A DNA stretch of 64,000 nucleotides from an uncultured Roseobacter sp. (lineage in GTDB: Bacteria; Pseudomonadota; Alphaproteobacteria; Rhodobacterales; Rhodobacteraceae): contig CANMWT010000006.1 of the NCBI GenBank assembly GCA_947501635.1, positions 186,001 through 250,000 on the forward strand, given 5' to 3'. This document shows positions 9,799 through 18,477 of this stretch, one piece after another. The notes beneath the pieces were generated by a model. The model was not told where the DNA came from. It saw nothing but the letters and a program-made list of their open reading frames with translations, and ran no database searches. The translations under genes were made by a program, and so were the position numbers. Every line of letters starts with the position of its first letter. Position 1 is the first letter of the stretch.

Positions 9799-10593
9799 TC
9801 AAGGTGACGGTCGCAACCTTTGACCGAGTGCGACCATCAGGCTCGTGTGCAGCGGTCGTCCTGCCGCGACCATGCCGTTAAGCTGTGGGGTGGCGTTGTT
9901 AAAGCGTAACGCGGCACCAGTTTTGTCGGTGCAAATGCCCTGCGCTTCTTCCACGATCAGCGCGCCTGCTGCTACATCCCATTCCCATGTGGGCCGGAAG
10001 GTCAGCATGCCATCGAATTTACCCTGTCCGACCAACCCCAGCCTGTATGCCAACGAGGGTCTGTGCGCGCGATTGATATCTGGCACGCCATTGGGCCAGT
10101 GCTGTTCGGCCAGCATAGGTTTGGCCGCCAGGATGTCAGAGCCGCTCAACTCGTCCTGCGCCGAGACAATGAGCGGAACGCCGTTCAGCGTCGCTCCCTG
10201 TCCGCGCGCGGCCGCATAAAGCATCCCGCGCATAGGCAGATAGATCGCGCCGGCGGTGACCTGCCCCTGATGGGTCACCGCAACGGAATGGGCCCAGGTT
10301 TTGGAACCTTCGACAAAGCTGCGGGTGCCGTCGATCGGGTCAACGATGAACACCGTGTCACGCGACAAGCGGTCTGCCGTGTCCACTGTCTCTTCGGATA
10401 GCCAGCCGTAATCAGGGCGAGCTTGCCGTAAAACAGTCTCTAAATAGGTGTTCACGGCGAGATCGGCCTCGGTCACGGGGCCTGCGTCCCCGGGCTTGTC
10501 CCAGCGCCGTGCCCGACTGCCAACAAAGCTGGTGGCGACGCGGCCCGCCATCCGGATCGCATCAGTAATGAGCGCGAGGTCAGCTGCCGGCAA
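9799..10593 (-). CDS. cysQ: 3'(2'),5'-bisphosphate nucleotidase / inositol monophosphatase family (CysQ-like)
   Basis: A lithium-sensitive phosphatase-fold protein of 264 residues. The metal site is seen in WLSEE at 64-68 and DPIDGT at 85-90, with the third aspartate in WEWDVAAGALIVEEA near the C-terminus. CysQ hydrolyses PAP from sulfate assimilation, but the family also contains inositol monophosphatases, so the substrate is not certain. The start is TTG at 10593, preceded by GGGGA; it overlaps the end of pmbA by 14 bases. It is followed by DUF4170, waaA and lpxK, where a phosphatase for a phosphorylated sugar is also conceivable. Confidence 0.82.
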   Translation of the reverse strand: MPAADLALITDAIRMAGRVATSFVGSRARRWDKPGDAGPVTEADLAVNTYLETVLRQARPDYGWLSEETVDTADRLSRDTVFIVDPIDGTRSFVEGSKTWAHSVAVTHQGQVTAGAIYLPMRGMLYAAARGQGATLNGVPLIVSAQDELSGSDILAAKPMLAEQHWPNGVPDINRAHRPSLAYRLGLVGQGKFDGMLTFRPTWEWDVAAGALIVEEAQGICTDKTGAALRFNNATPQLNGMVAAGRPLHTSLMVALGQRLRPSP

Positions 10594-11926
10594 GTGTCAT
10601 CCCCGGAACCAGAAGCGAGGGCACCACACGGCTAAGATGGGCGCGCGCGTCATTTGCCGGAACGATCTGGCGCAGCATGTCGCGCAGGTTACCCGCAATG
10701 GTGCATTCGTTCACCGCATGGGTAATTTCACCGTTTTCTACCCAGAGCCCTGAGGCCCCGCGCGAATAATCCCCTGTATTCGGGTTAATGGTCGAGCCGA
10801 TCAGCGACGTCACCAGCAAACCCGTGCCCATATCTCTGATCAGCGTATCACGGCTCTGTTCGCCCTGTGTTAGGGTCACATTCCACGTATTGGGCGACGG
10901 CGCGGACGAGGTGCCGCGCGCGGCATTCCCGGTTGACGGCATGCCAAGCTTCCGTGCTGTTGCCAAATCAAGTGTCCATCCGGTCAGGACGCCGTCGGCC
11001 ACAATATCGCGGGGCTGTGTTGCCAAACCTTCGGCGTCAAAGGGTCGTGAGGACGAGGCACGCGGTCTGTGCGGGTCTTCGTGCAAGGTCATGCCCGCAG
11101 GCAGGACAGCCTGGCCAAGCGCATCGCGCAGCCATGAGGCACCCCGGGCCACGGATGACCCGTTTGCCGCCACCAGAAGATGCCCGATAAGCGTAGAGGC
11201 GACACGTTCGTCAAAAAGAACCGGATAGCTGCCAGTAGGAGGTTTGCGAGCACCAGACCGCGCCACAGCGCGTTCCGCTGCGCTTGTACCTATGTCTTCC
11301 GCGTGGCGCAGGTCACTTTGGAAAATACGGCTGTCACCGTCGTAGTCGCGTTCCATCTCTGTGCCCGTGCCACAGATCGCAACACAGGACAGGCCGCGGT
11401 CTGTGCGTTTGTAACCGCCAGAAAAGCCGTTGGTCGCGGCGAGGTGTATGTGCCGGGCGGAATACCCCGCGGACGCGGCTTGCACCTGAGATACATTCTT
11501 GTTGCGCAGGGCTGCCGCTTCGGCGGCGCTGGCATCTTCCTGCAGTTGCGCAGGCGTCGGCTCGGGCGTCGGGTCGCACAGCTCAAGGGCGTCCACGTCG
11601 AAAGTGGTGGCAATCTCTGAAGCGTCGGCCAGCCCGCAGTAAGGGTCTTCGGGGGCTTCTTTCGCCATGGCGACCGCGCGCTCCGCCATTTCATCTATGG
11701 TGCTATCGCGCATGTCAGAGGTGGCAACGTTGGCGCTGCGCTGTCCCAGAAAAACCCGCAGCCCGAGGTCGATGCCTTCGGCCCGCTCGGCCTGTTCCAG
11801 AACGCCGTTGCGCACTTCGATGGTTTGCGAGCTTCCTCGCACGACCATCGCATCGGCTGCGTCTGCGCCTGCGCGGCGCGCGGCCTGCAGCAGTTTTTCT
11901 GTCAGATCGTTCAGCGGCTGCGGCAT
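10580..11926 (-). CDS. pmbA: TldE/PmbA metalloprotease-like subunit
   Basis: The 448-residue protein belongs to the TldD/PmbA family; TldE (PmbA) partners with TldD in a heteromeric protease that trims small modified peptides and antitoxins. Family blocks visible are EVRNGVLEQAERAEGIDLGLRVF at the N-terminus and GLWVENGEITHAVNECTIAGNLRDML near the C-terminus. PmbA lacks the HExxH metal site found in TldD, and none is seen here. TldD is not in the window. ATG at 11926 has AGGAG at good spacing. It heads the cysQ-like to lpxK run and lies 86 bases after the DUF2125 gene. Confidence 0.9.
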   Translation of the reverse strand: MPQPLNDLTEKLLQAARRAGADAADAMVVRGSSQTIEVRNGVLEQAERAEGIDLGLRVFLGQRSANVATSDMRDSTIDEMAERAVAMAKEAPEDPYCGLADASEIATTFDVDALELCDPTPEPTPAQLQEDASAAEAAALRNKNVSQVQAASAGYSARHIHLAATNGFSGGYKRTDRGLSCVAICGTGTEMERDYDGDSRIFQSDLRHAEDIGTSAAERAVARSGARKPPTGSYPVLFDERVASTLIGHLLVAANGSSVARGASWLRDALGQAVLPAGMTLHEDPHRPRASSSRPFDAEGLATQPRDIVADGVLTGWTLDLATARKLGMPSTGNAARGTSSAPSPNTWNVTLTQGEQSRDTLIRDMGTGLLVTSLIGSTINPNTGDYSRGASGLWVENGEITHAVNECTIAGNLRDMLRQIVPANDARAHLSRVVPSLLVPGMTLAGS

Positions 11927-12012
11927 TTCTGGCTCCTGTTGCAGTCACGCTGAGGTAGCTGCACTGCCCCCGCAGTGCAAGGGCAGGTCGGAAAATCATG
12001 TTACGTAATGCG

Positions 12013-13524
12013 CTACTGGATACGCTGTCCGTTTGCTATGACATGCCCCTCTGCGTTGATCTCGATCTTCGAGTTCAGCGTGTCGGGTGCTTCGCCTGGC
12101 ACTGCAAGCAAGCCCATCATCATGCGAATGCCCATAGCTTCCTGATCCTGGATAAGGCCGGCGGCGATCAGCTTATCGATGAGACCGTTGCCACCCGTCA
12201 GCTTAAGATCGACCGACCCTTGCGGCTTGGGCACCTGACCCTCTGCGGTGTCAAAGGTAAAACCGCCGTCTCCGGCAAGTTCGGCACCTGCTGCGGAAAT
12301 CTGAAGTTTGTTGATATCGAGTGTTTCAATCTCGGCCGGCGCGGCGTCGGGGCTCAAATTTGCGACAGAAGCCGGGTCAAGAAGGTTGAACATCAGTCGC
12401 GCCTTGCCTGCCAGATCAACGGCTACCGTAGCTGGATCGCGAGGCAACTGGCTGCTGGGATCGAACAAGCCCCATAGCACGTCGGACATAGCCAGACCGT
12501 TCAACGCGAATCCCATTGAAAAATCTTCAGGTTCCGAAGACTGACGCACGGGTATCGCGAGCTGGAAACTGGAACTTGAGACGCTGAAATTCACTGGCAG
12601 TGGAAACTCGCCAGAGGTCACTTCGACGTCCAGATCGGATTGTGCCACGTCATAGGACAGGCCGCTTTGGTCCATTGTAACGCCAAGCGATCCGGGGCCG
12701 CTGATAACCGTGCTTGCGACCGTGGTCTGCTGACTTTCGACCTCGGCAGAGAGCGCGTTCGCGGCGTATTCAAAAGTGCCGCCGGCTGCAAAACCTGCGC
12801 CAAGCATCGCATCCAGATCGGTGCTGTCTACTTCGCGCAAGGGCATCGCTCCTGTCCCGTCGAAGGTAAGCTGCTGCATCTGGCCAGAGATGACCGATGT
12901 CGCGTTACGGGCTATATCGGTTGCATTGAATGTATAGCTCAAGCTGCCCGCTTGCACGGATTGGACGTAACGGCGCAGGCTGTCCAGTGCCATGGTGCTC
13001 GTGCCGGTCACATCTTGGACTGTCACCTCTACATCATTGGTGCCGTCCGGCATGATCTGGCCGTTCATTTCGATGCCGGTGGTCTCAAGCGTGATGGTAT
13101 CCACGGAATAATTGTAGTTGATCGTATCTGGCGCGCCCGACGCGATAAGTTCCATGCCCGACTGGCGGTAGTCCATCGAAATCCGGGTAACACCGCCGGT
13201 TTCGTTCGGTGCCGTCATCTCGATTGGCATAAGCGCCGGGAGGTCTACCACCACGGTCCCGTCTGGCTGTTCCTGCAATTCGATGCGGTCAATCGAAATA
13301 GACGCGCCGCCCGCGATCGCAGCACCAGTCGAGCTGAAGGTGACGCCGGTGACGGTCAGTATGTCTCCGGCACGTTCTTCGACGCCGCTGACTTCATAGC
13401 CAAAGCCGGAAACGTAGCTTTTCCAGTCGCCCCAGACGTCTTCTGCTGAAAGCTCTGCACTGGCACTGGTGGCATAACATAAGATGGCGGAGCCGACGCA
13501 GATCTGGCGCAAAAATCGGGTCAT
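12013..13524 (-). CDS. DUF2125 secreted protein
   Basis: A protein of 503 residues with a signal peptide (MTRFLRQICVGSAILCYATSASA, cleavage near 23). The rest is a long, Ser/Thr/Gly-rich beta-type sequence with repeated SV-D-I and Q-S-G segments, matching my recollection of DUF2125, a family in alphaproteobacteria. It is probably periplasmic or surface-linked. ATG at 13524 is chosen because AAGGAA lies just upstream; the open frame extends further without a plausible start. It is divergent from the SDR gene and co-directional with pmbA. Biochemical function is unknown. Confidence 0.8.
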   Translation of the reverse strand: MTRFLRQICVGSAILCYATSASAELSAEDVWGDWKSYVSGFGYEVSGVEERAGDILTVTGVTFSSTGAAIAGGASISIDRIELQEQPDGTVVVDLPALMPIEMTAPNETGGVTRISMDYRQSGMELIASGAPDTINYNYSVDTITLETTGIEMNGQIMPDGTNDVEVTVQDVTGTSTMALDSLRRYVQSVQAGSLSYTFNATDIARNATSVISGQMQQLTFDGTGAMPLREVDSTDLDAMLGAGFAAGGTFEYAANALSAEVESQQTTVASTVISGPGSLGVTMDQSGLSYDVAQSDLDVEVTSGEFPLPVNFSVSSSSFQLAIPVRQSSEPEDFSMGFALNGLAMSDVLWGLFDPSSQLPRDPATVAVDLAGKARLMFNLLDPASVANLSPDAAPAEIETLDINKLQISAAGAELAGDGGFTFDTAEGQVPKPQGSVDLKLTGGNGLIDKLIAAGLIQDQEAMGIRMMMGLLAVPGEAPDTLNSKIEINAEGHVIANGQRIQ

Positions 13525-13657
13525 GGCACATTCCTTCCTGGGTGGTTGAGCGCGTATCGTCTGGTATGGGCGGGGGATGGTCAAGGGGCATAAGGCTGGA
13601 CCCCCGCGTCGCTCGGGTCTACGACTGGTGCGCACGCAGGAAATGAAGGCTGAAAAC

Positions 13658-14407
13658 ATGGATATGACTGGAAAGACTGTTGTCATTACCGGCGCTAGTC
13701 GTGGTATCGGCGCTGAAACGGCGCGTGTCTTTGCAAATGCAGGCGCCAATGTCGCGCTTTTGGCACGCAGCCAGAGCGAAATTGCTGATCTTGCAGGTGA
13801 AATTGGACCGACAGCGCTGGCAATCCCATGCAATGTGGCGCGCTACAGTGATCTGAACATTGCCGTGGAAGCCACTGTTGACGCCTTTGGGTCTGTTGAC
13901 GTGCTTATTAACAATGCCGGCATGATCGAGCCGATTTCCCGTATCGAAACCTCAAACCCTGACGCGTGGTCCGAGGTCATCGATATTAACCTGAAAGGTG
14001 TGTTCAACGGTATTCACGCCGTTTTGCCCGTGATGAAAGAAGCGGGGGGCGGCACTGTTCTGACGATCAGTTCGGGGGCTGCGCACGGTCCTGTAGAGGC
14101 CTGGAGCCACTACTGCACTTCCAAGGCAGCAGCGCATATGCTGACCCGCTGTCTCGACAAGGAAGAAGCGGCCAATGGTATCCGCGCCATGGGGCTTTCT
14201 CCGGGGACGGTGGCCACGCAAATGCAGCGTGAGATCAAGGCCAGTGGGATCAACCCCGTCAGTCAACTGGATTGGGAGGTGCATATTCCTGCCGACTGGC
14301 CGGCGCGTGCGCTTTTGTGGATGTGCAGTGCCGAAGCCGACGCATGGTGCGGACAGGAAATTTCGCTGCGGGATGAAGATATTCGTCGGAAGGTGGGCTT
14401 GATATGA
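13658..14407 (+). CDS. short-chain dehydrogenase/reductase
   Basis: A classical SDR of 249 residues. The nucleotide motif is TGASRGIG at 11-18, the structural motif NNAG at 85-88, and the catalytic set S139, Y152 and K156 (SHYCTSK) is complete. The substrate cannot be deduced. The start at 13658 is preferred because GAAGG lies 8 bases upstream; ATG at 13643 would have no room for a ribosome binding site. Its stop overlaps the start of the enoyl-CoA hydratase-like gene (ATGA), so the two are translated together and may act on the same acyl or carbonyl compound. Confidence 0.9.
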   Translation: MDMTGKTVVITGASRGIGAETARVFANAGANVALLARSQSEIADLAGEIGPTALAIPCNVARYSDLNIAVEATVDAFGSVDVLINNAGMIEPISRIETSNPDAWSEVIDINLKGVFNGIHAVLPVMKEAGGGTVLTISSGAAHGPVEAWSHYCTSKAAAHMLTRCLDKEEAANGIRAMGLSPGTVATQMQREIKASGINPVSQLDWEVHIPADWPARALLWMCSAEADAWCGQEISLRDEDIRRKVGLI

Positions 14408-15012
14408 TCGATGTGGATGCGCGCGGTGATGTCTGGACTGTTACACTGAACCGGCCCGACAAGGCGAATTCGCTCACCAAAGAGATGCTGGCCGATCTGG
14501 TCGTCACGATGCGCGATGCAGGGCAGGCGCGGGCGGTTATCCTGACGGGTCGTGGTAAGGTGTTCAGTGCAGGGGCTGATCTTGAGGCGGCGCGTGCGGG
14601 GCTTACAACCTCTCCGCTTTGGGAAGACCTGTCCTCAGCGATTGCGTCACTTCCGGGGCTGAGCGTGGCGGCGCTGAACGGGACACTGGCGGGCGGTGCC
14701 TTCGGCATGGCTCTGGCCTGTGATCTGCGCATTGCGCCACCCGAGGCAAGTTTCTTCTATCCGGTTATGAAACATGGCTTTTTGCCACAACCCAGTGACC
14801 CGGGGCGGCTGGCTGCACTGATCGGTCCTTCGCGCGCCAAACTTATCCTGCTGGGCGCACAAAAAATAGGCGCAGAAGAAGCGTTGTCGATGGGTCTGAT
14901 CGACCGCATTGTCGAAAGCCAGAATATCATGACTTATGCTGAAGAACTGGTCGCAGCCGCCGTTGCCGCGCCGCTTGAGACGGCTGTGGCGATGAAGAAT
15001 ATGTGTCACTAG
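14404..15012 (+). CDS. short enoyl-CoA hydratase/isomerase family protein
   Basis: The 202-residue protein has the crotonase fold blocks TLNRPDKANSLTKEM, the first oxyanion-hole segment FSAGADL, and the second GTLAGGAFGMALACDLRIA. At the usual glutamate position the sequence is YPVMKHGFLPQPSD, so the general acid is unclear. It is about 55 residues shorter than the usual 255-260, lacking the C-terminal helices that form the trimer and cover the active site. The end overlaps the convergent HNH gene by 4 bases. It could be a distinct short subfamily or a truncated gene; the reading frame is otherwise clean. It overlaps the SDR gene upstream. Confidence 0.82.
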   Translation: MIDVDARGDVWTVTLNRPDKANSLTKEMLADLVVTMRDAGQARAVILTGRGKVFSAGADLEAARAGLTTSPLWEDLSSAIASLPGLSVAALNGTLAGGAFGMALACDLRIAPPEASFFYPVMKHGFLPQPSDPGRLAALIGPSRAKLILLGAQKIGAEEALSMGLIDRIVESQNIMTYAEELVAAAVAAPLETAVAMKNMCH

Positions 15013-15311
15013 CGCGTGCGTTTTCGCATGCCTCCGGGCACTTTCGACAAAAATCCGGGCGGTCTTTTGCCGACCCAACGGATAAACTTATCGAGCCGCG
15101 GATGTGTCCTGAGCGCATCGATTGTGTGGAAGTCCCGCGCCAGCTCGGCTTCGGTAAGGGTCGCGTGTATTTCGCGGTGGCAGATGTGATGCAGCAATAC
15201 CGTCGGGCCTCCCTTGCCGCCCTTCAGTTTCGGGATCAGATGATGCAGGCTTTGCTTTACGTCTGCTGGTATGGGGCGGTCGCAAAGCGGACAAATCGGA
15301 TCGGACATCAT
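15009..15311 (-). CDS. small HNH-type protein
   Basis: A 100-residue protein with a zinc-finger-like HNH core: CPLC at 7-10, HHLIPKLKGG at 23-32 with the first metal-binding histidines, and HHICHREIH at 41-49. The following sequence is basic and ends in MRKRTR. HNH proteins of this size may be nicking endonucleases or DNA repair factors; no restriction or phage context is visible. Two adjacent ATG codons (15311 and 15308) can serve as start. It is convergent with, and overlaps by 4 bases, the enoyl-CoA hydratase-like gene, and is divergent from the MscS gene. Confidence 0.82.
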   Translation of the reverse strand: MMSDPICPLCDRPIPADVKQSLHHLIPKLKGGKGGPTVLLHHICHREIHATLTEAELARDFHTIDALRTHPRLDKFIRWVGKRPPGFLSKVPGGMRKRTR

Positions 15312-15379
15312 GCTTGCTCTGTTGCTTGGCTGGGGTCACAAGGTAGGTTTGACGGGTATCAGGGAAAGAGGGGTATGTC

Positions 15380-16714
15380 GTGGAAATTGACCTGACGGAA
15401 CAGCCACAGATTGTTCAGGATGCCGCGGGCTGGGCAATGCAGATATGGGACATTGCGCAATCCTGGGCCCTAAGCCCGGCGGCATGGTCACAGTTTGCCT
15501 TACTCATTCTGGCCTATCTGGCCGCGGTCATGGCGGCTGCACGTTTGCGTGGCACGCTGCGCCGTTTACTCACCCCTGCTGAAGAGGCGACCTCGCCGCT
15601 TGCCCGGATCCGGCGAGCATCGCTCATCTATATGCCGCTGCTTTTGCCATTGCTGGCCTATGTTTTTACCGCCATGGGTGAAACGGTTGTCCGGTCACTG
15701 TTTGACAGCGGCGCGGTCATCGCCTTTGGCAAACGCGTCTTTTTGTTTCTGGCCGTGCGCACTCTGGTCCGCGAGATCATCTCGGACCCTCTACTAAAGC
15801 TGCTGGGCCGATATGTGCTTATCCCGATCGCGGCTGTTTATGCACTGGGCTTGTTTGACGAAATCTCCGCCGCTTTGAATGAGATGACTGTCAATCTGGG
15901 CAATATCACCTTTTCAGTGATGAGCCTGCTCCGCGGCTTGATCGCGGGTGGTTTCTTGTTCTGGCTGGGCGGGTGGACAAACCGCCAAAGCGCGCAGTTC
16001 ATCGAAGCGCAGAAAGAAATGCGCCCGTCGATCCGCCAACTGACAGCCAAGGTGGTGGAGTTTGCGATTTTCACAGTCGCTTTTCTGCTGTTGCTGAACA
16101 TCATGGGCATCAATCTTAGCGCGCTTGCCTTTGTCGGCGGCGCGGTGGGTGTCGGGCTTGGTTTCGGGCTGCAAAAGATCGCTTCGAATTTCATCTCAGG
16201 CGTTATTCTGTTGGTCGAAGGGCAGGCGACGGTGGGCGATTATGTTGAGCTTGATGGCGGTGAATCGGGTCAAATCGTCAAAATGACGGCGCGGGCTGCG
16301 GTGCTTGAGACATTTGACGGGCGTTGGATTGTCGTGCCGAACGAAGATTTCATCACCACGCGTGTCATCAACTATTCCGACAGCGGGTCCGCCAACCGCT
16401 ATGAGGCCCCGTTTTCCGTCAGCTACGATACGGATATCAACAAGGTGCCGCCGATTATCGAAGCGGCTGTGGCCACGCATCCGGCGGTGCTGGACCTGCC
16501 CTACCCGCCGGATTGTGAGTTGCGTGGATTTGGCGACAGCGGCATTGATTTTGCGGTCGAATTCTGGGTGAACGGCTTTGATGACGGTCCCAACAAGTTC
16601 ACATCTGACGTTTTGTTCCTGATCTGGAATGCGCTGAAGGACAACGACATCGAAATCCCGTATCCGCAGCGTGTCGTCGAAATCAAAGGCGGTCTGCCGC
16701 ATATCAAGGAGTGA
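15380..16714 (+). CDS. MscS-type mechanosensitive channel
   Basis: An inner-membrane protein of 444 residues. The N-terminal half has several hydrophobic segments (about 37-55, 80-100, 115-130, 145-165, 180-205). The MscS core follows: the pore helix with Gly/Ala packing (ALAFVGGAVGVGLGFGLQKIASNFISG) at about 250-278, then the cytoplasmic beta domain (VGDYVELDGGESGQI; VPNEDFITTRVINYS). It should release solutes on hypo-osmotic shock. The start is GTG at 15380, with AGAGGGG 6 bases before; the nearby ATG at 15375 is out of frame. Its stop overlaps the next gene (GTGA). Confidence 0.92.
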   Translation: MEIDLTEQPQIVQDAAGWAMQIWDIAQSWALSPAAWSQFALLILAYLAAVMAAARLRGTLRRLLTPAEEATSPLARIRRASLIYMPLLLPLLAYVFTAMGETVVRSLFDSGAVIAFGKRVFLFLAVRTLVREIISDPLLKLLGRYVLIPIAAVYALGLFDEISAALNEMTVNLGNITFSVMSLLRGLIAGGFLFWLGGWTNRQSAQFIEAQKEMRPSIRQLTAKVVEFAIFTVAFLLLLNIMGINLSALAFVGGAVGVGLGFGLQKIASNFISGVILLVEGQATVGDYVELDGGESGQIVKMTARAAVLETFDGRWIVVPNEDFITTRVINYSDSGSANRYEAPFSVSYDTDINKVPPIIEAAVATHPAVLDLPYPPDCELRGFGDSGIDFAVEFWVNGFDDGPNKFTSDVLFLIWNALKDNDIEIPYPQRVVEIKGGLPHIKE

Positions 16715-17895
16715 GGCGCGCGCTGGTCATAGGTGCCGGACCGGCTGGCCTGATGGCCGCAGATGTCTTGGCCGAGGCTGGCATTCGCGTTGCAATCTGT
16801 GACCAAAAGCCTTCTTTCGGGCGCAAGTTCCTGATGGCCGGAAAGTCGGGGCTGAACCTGACAAAGGATGAGCCGGCGCAGGCTTTGATGCGTCACTATT
16901 ACGGGGCATCCGAACAGCTACGACCGTATCTGGAGCCCTTCGACGCACCCAAGGTCATCGGCTGGGCGCGCGGACTGGGGCAAGAGGTTTTCACCGGCAG
17001 CACTGGTCGTGTGTTTCCCATGGCGATGAAGGCCTCGCCTCTGTTGCGCGCATGGCTGGCGCGTCTGGACGGCTTGGGGGTGGTTCGCCACACCCGGCAC
17101 AAATGGATTGGTTGGGAGGGCGACAGTGCGGTCTTCGAAACACCCCAAGGGCGCCGGGTCATGGATGCGGATGTAACTGTGCTGGCTTTGGGTGGAGCAA
17201 GCTGGTCGCGTCTGGGGGCAGATGGAGAATGGCGTGATGCGCTTTGCGCGCAGGGGGCCGAAGTTGCGCCCTTTGCGCCGTCGAACGCGGGTGTTGCTGT
17301 CTCTTGGTCGGAGCACATGGCACCCCATCTTGGCACGGCGCTGAAGGCGGTTGCGTGGCGTGCGGGCATGCTGCATTCGCGCGGAGAGGCGACAATATCC
17401 GCGCGCGGCCTGGAGGGGGGCGGCATTTATTCCCTGACGCCCGCGTTGCGCGCAGGAGAACCGCTGTTTGTGGACCTGATCCCGGATGTATCCGCGCAGA
17501 AATTGGAACTGGCCTTATCGAAGAAACCGGCCAAGCTGAGGCTTGGGCATTGGCTCAAGAACACGCTGCGGTTTCCCGCCGTCAAATCAGCGCTGTTTTT
17601 CGAGATGGTCAGGGGCGACATTCCAAGCCGCGCAGATTGGGTCAAAACGGTCAAAGCGCTGCCGGTGCGTCATAGCGGTCTGCGCCCGATGGACGAGGCC
17701 ATATCAACTGCGGGCGGTCTCACTTTTGACAGTTTGACGGCTGATCTGATGCTCAGGGAACGCCCAGGTGTCTTTTGCGCGGGAGAGATGCTGGACTGGG
17801 AGGCACCGACCGGTGGCTATCTCATCACGGCCTGTCTGGCGACCGGTCGGGCGGCGGCGCGGGGGGCGTTGGACTATCTCGCGGCGACAGCTTGA
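16711..17895 (+). CDS. BaiN/RdsA-type NAD(P)/FAD-dependent oxidoreductase (TIGR03862-like)
   Basis: A flavoprotein of 394 residues. The FAD dinucleotide motif is VIGAGPAGLMAA at 6-17, followed by GRKFLMAGKSGLNLT, typical of the HI0933/TIGR03862 family, and the C-terminal CAGEMLDWEAPTGGYLITACLATGRAA. The reaction is not known for this branch. The start is GTG at 16711 overlapping the MscS stop by 4 bases; the AAGGA before it is directly adjacent, so translation is probably coupled to the channel gene. It is convergent with the GST gene and overlaps its end by 22 bases. Confidence 0.88.
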   Translation: MRRALVIGAGPAGLMAADVLAEAGIRVAICDQKPSFGRKFLMAGKSGLNLTKDEPAQALMRHYYGASEQLRPYLEPFDAPKVIGWARGLGQEVFTGSTGRVFPMAMKASPLLRAWLARLDGLGVVRHTRHKWIGWEGDSAVFETPQGRRVMDADVTVLALGGASWSRLGADGEWRDALCAQGAEVAPFAPSNAGVAVSWSEHMAPHLGTALKAVAWRAGMLHSRGEATISARGLEGGGIYSLTPALRAGEPLFVDLIPDVSAQKLELALSKKPAKLRLGHWLKNTLRFPAVKSALFFEMVRGDIPSRADWVKTVKALPVRHSGLRPMDEAISTAGGLTFDSLTADLMLRERPGVFCAGEMLDWEAPTGGYLITACLATGRAAARGALDYLAATA

Positions 17896-18458
17896 AAGGC
17901 CGGGCGCTGGCGCAGGGCCTTGCCATAGTTGAACAACTTTTCATCCACACGCGGAAAGCCTGCCCCGACTGCCCAATTCAGGCAGTGGCAGGCCAGAATA
18001 TCAGGCACTGTTAAGCTGTTTCCGGCCAGAAATGGGCCGTCGAGGCGTGCTGACAATTGGGCAGCGGATGCTGCAAACTCTTCTTTAAGCACATCCTTGA
18101 TCGCGGGCATGCGTTTGTCTTCGGGCAGCACAAAACTGTGTTTCGCGGCGGCCCATAGAATCGCGTCAAACTCATCGATCAGCCAGAATGTTATCGCATC
18201 TTGTCGGGCGCGCGCTGGCGTCCCAGCGGGTGCTGTCAGCTGCCCGTGCTTGTCGGCAAGATAGGTCAGGATCGCCATCGAATCTGTCAACACTTCATCC
18301 CCGTCGACCAAAGACGGAATTTTCCCACTTGGATTGTAAGATTTGGCATCGTCCGAGCGCGGTGCCGCCGGAATGTGTTCATAGGACTGCCCCATCTCTT
18401 CAAGCGCCCACAATACTCTGAAAGCGCGTGATTTTACTGCGCCGATCACTTTGTACAT
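17874..18458 (-). CDS. glutathione S-transferase family protein
   Basis: A 194-residue GST-fold protein. The N-terminal thioredoxin-like part runs MYKVIGAVKSRAFRVLWALEEMG with NPSGKIPSLVDGDEVLTDSMAILTYL (the glutathione gamma-glutamyl binding block with the cis-proline and the D-S pair). The helical C-terminal domain contains FLAGNSLTVPDILACHCLNW. ATG at 18458 has a strong AAAGGAAAGG upstream. It is the last gene of the leuS-lptE-holA run, 19 bases after holA, and overlaps the convergent flavoprotein gene. Substrate is unknown. Confidence 0.9.
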   Translation of the reverse strand: MYKVIGAVKSRAFRVLWALEEMGQSYEHIPAAPRSDDAKSYNPSGKIPSLVDGDEVLTDSMAILTYLADKHGQLTAPAGTPARARQDAITFWLIDEFDAILWAAAKHSFVLPEDKRMPAIKDVLKEEFAASAAQLSARLDGPFLAGNSLTVPDILACHCLNWAVGAGFPRVDEKLFNYGKALRQRPAFQAVAAR

Positions 18459-18477
18459 GAACCTTTCCTTTCTTAGC

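Noticed and set aside
15009-15311. HNH gene as a homing or phage element
   Set aside because: No intron, intein, integrase, repeat or phage gene is near, and its base composition is like the surroundings.
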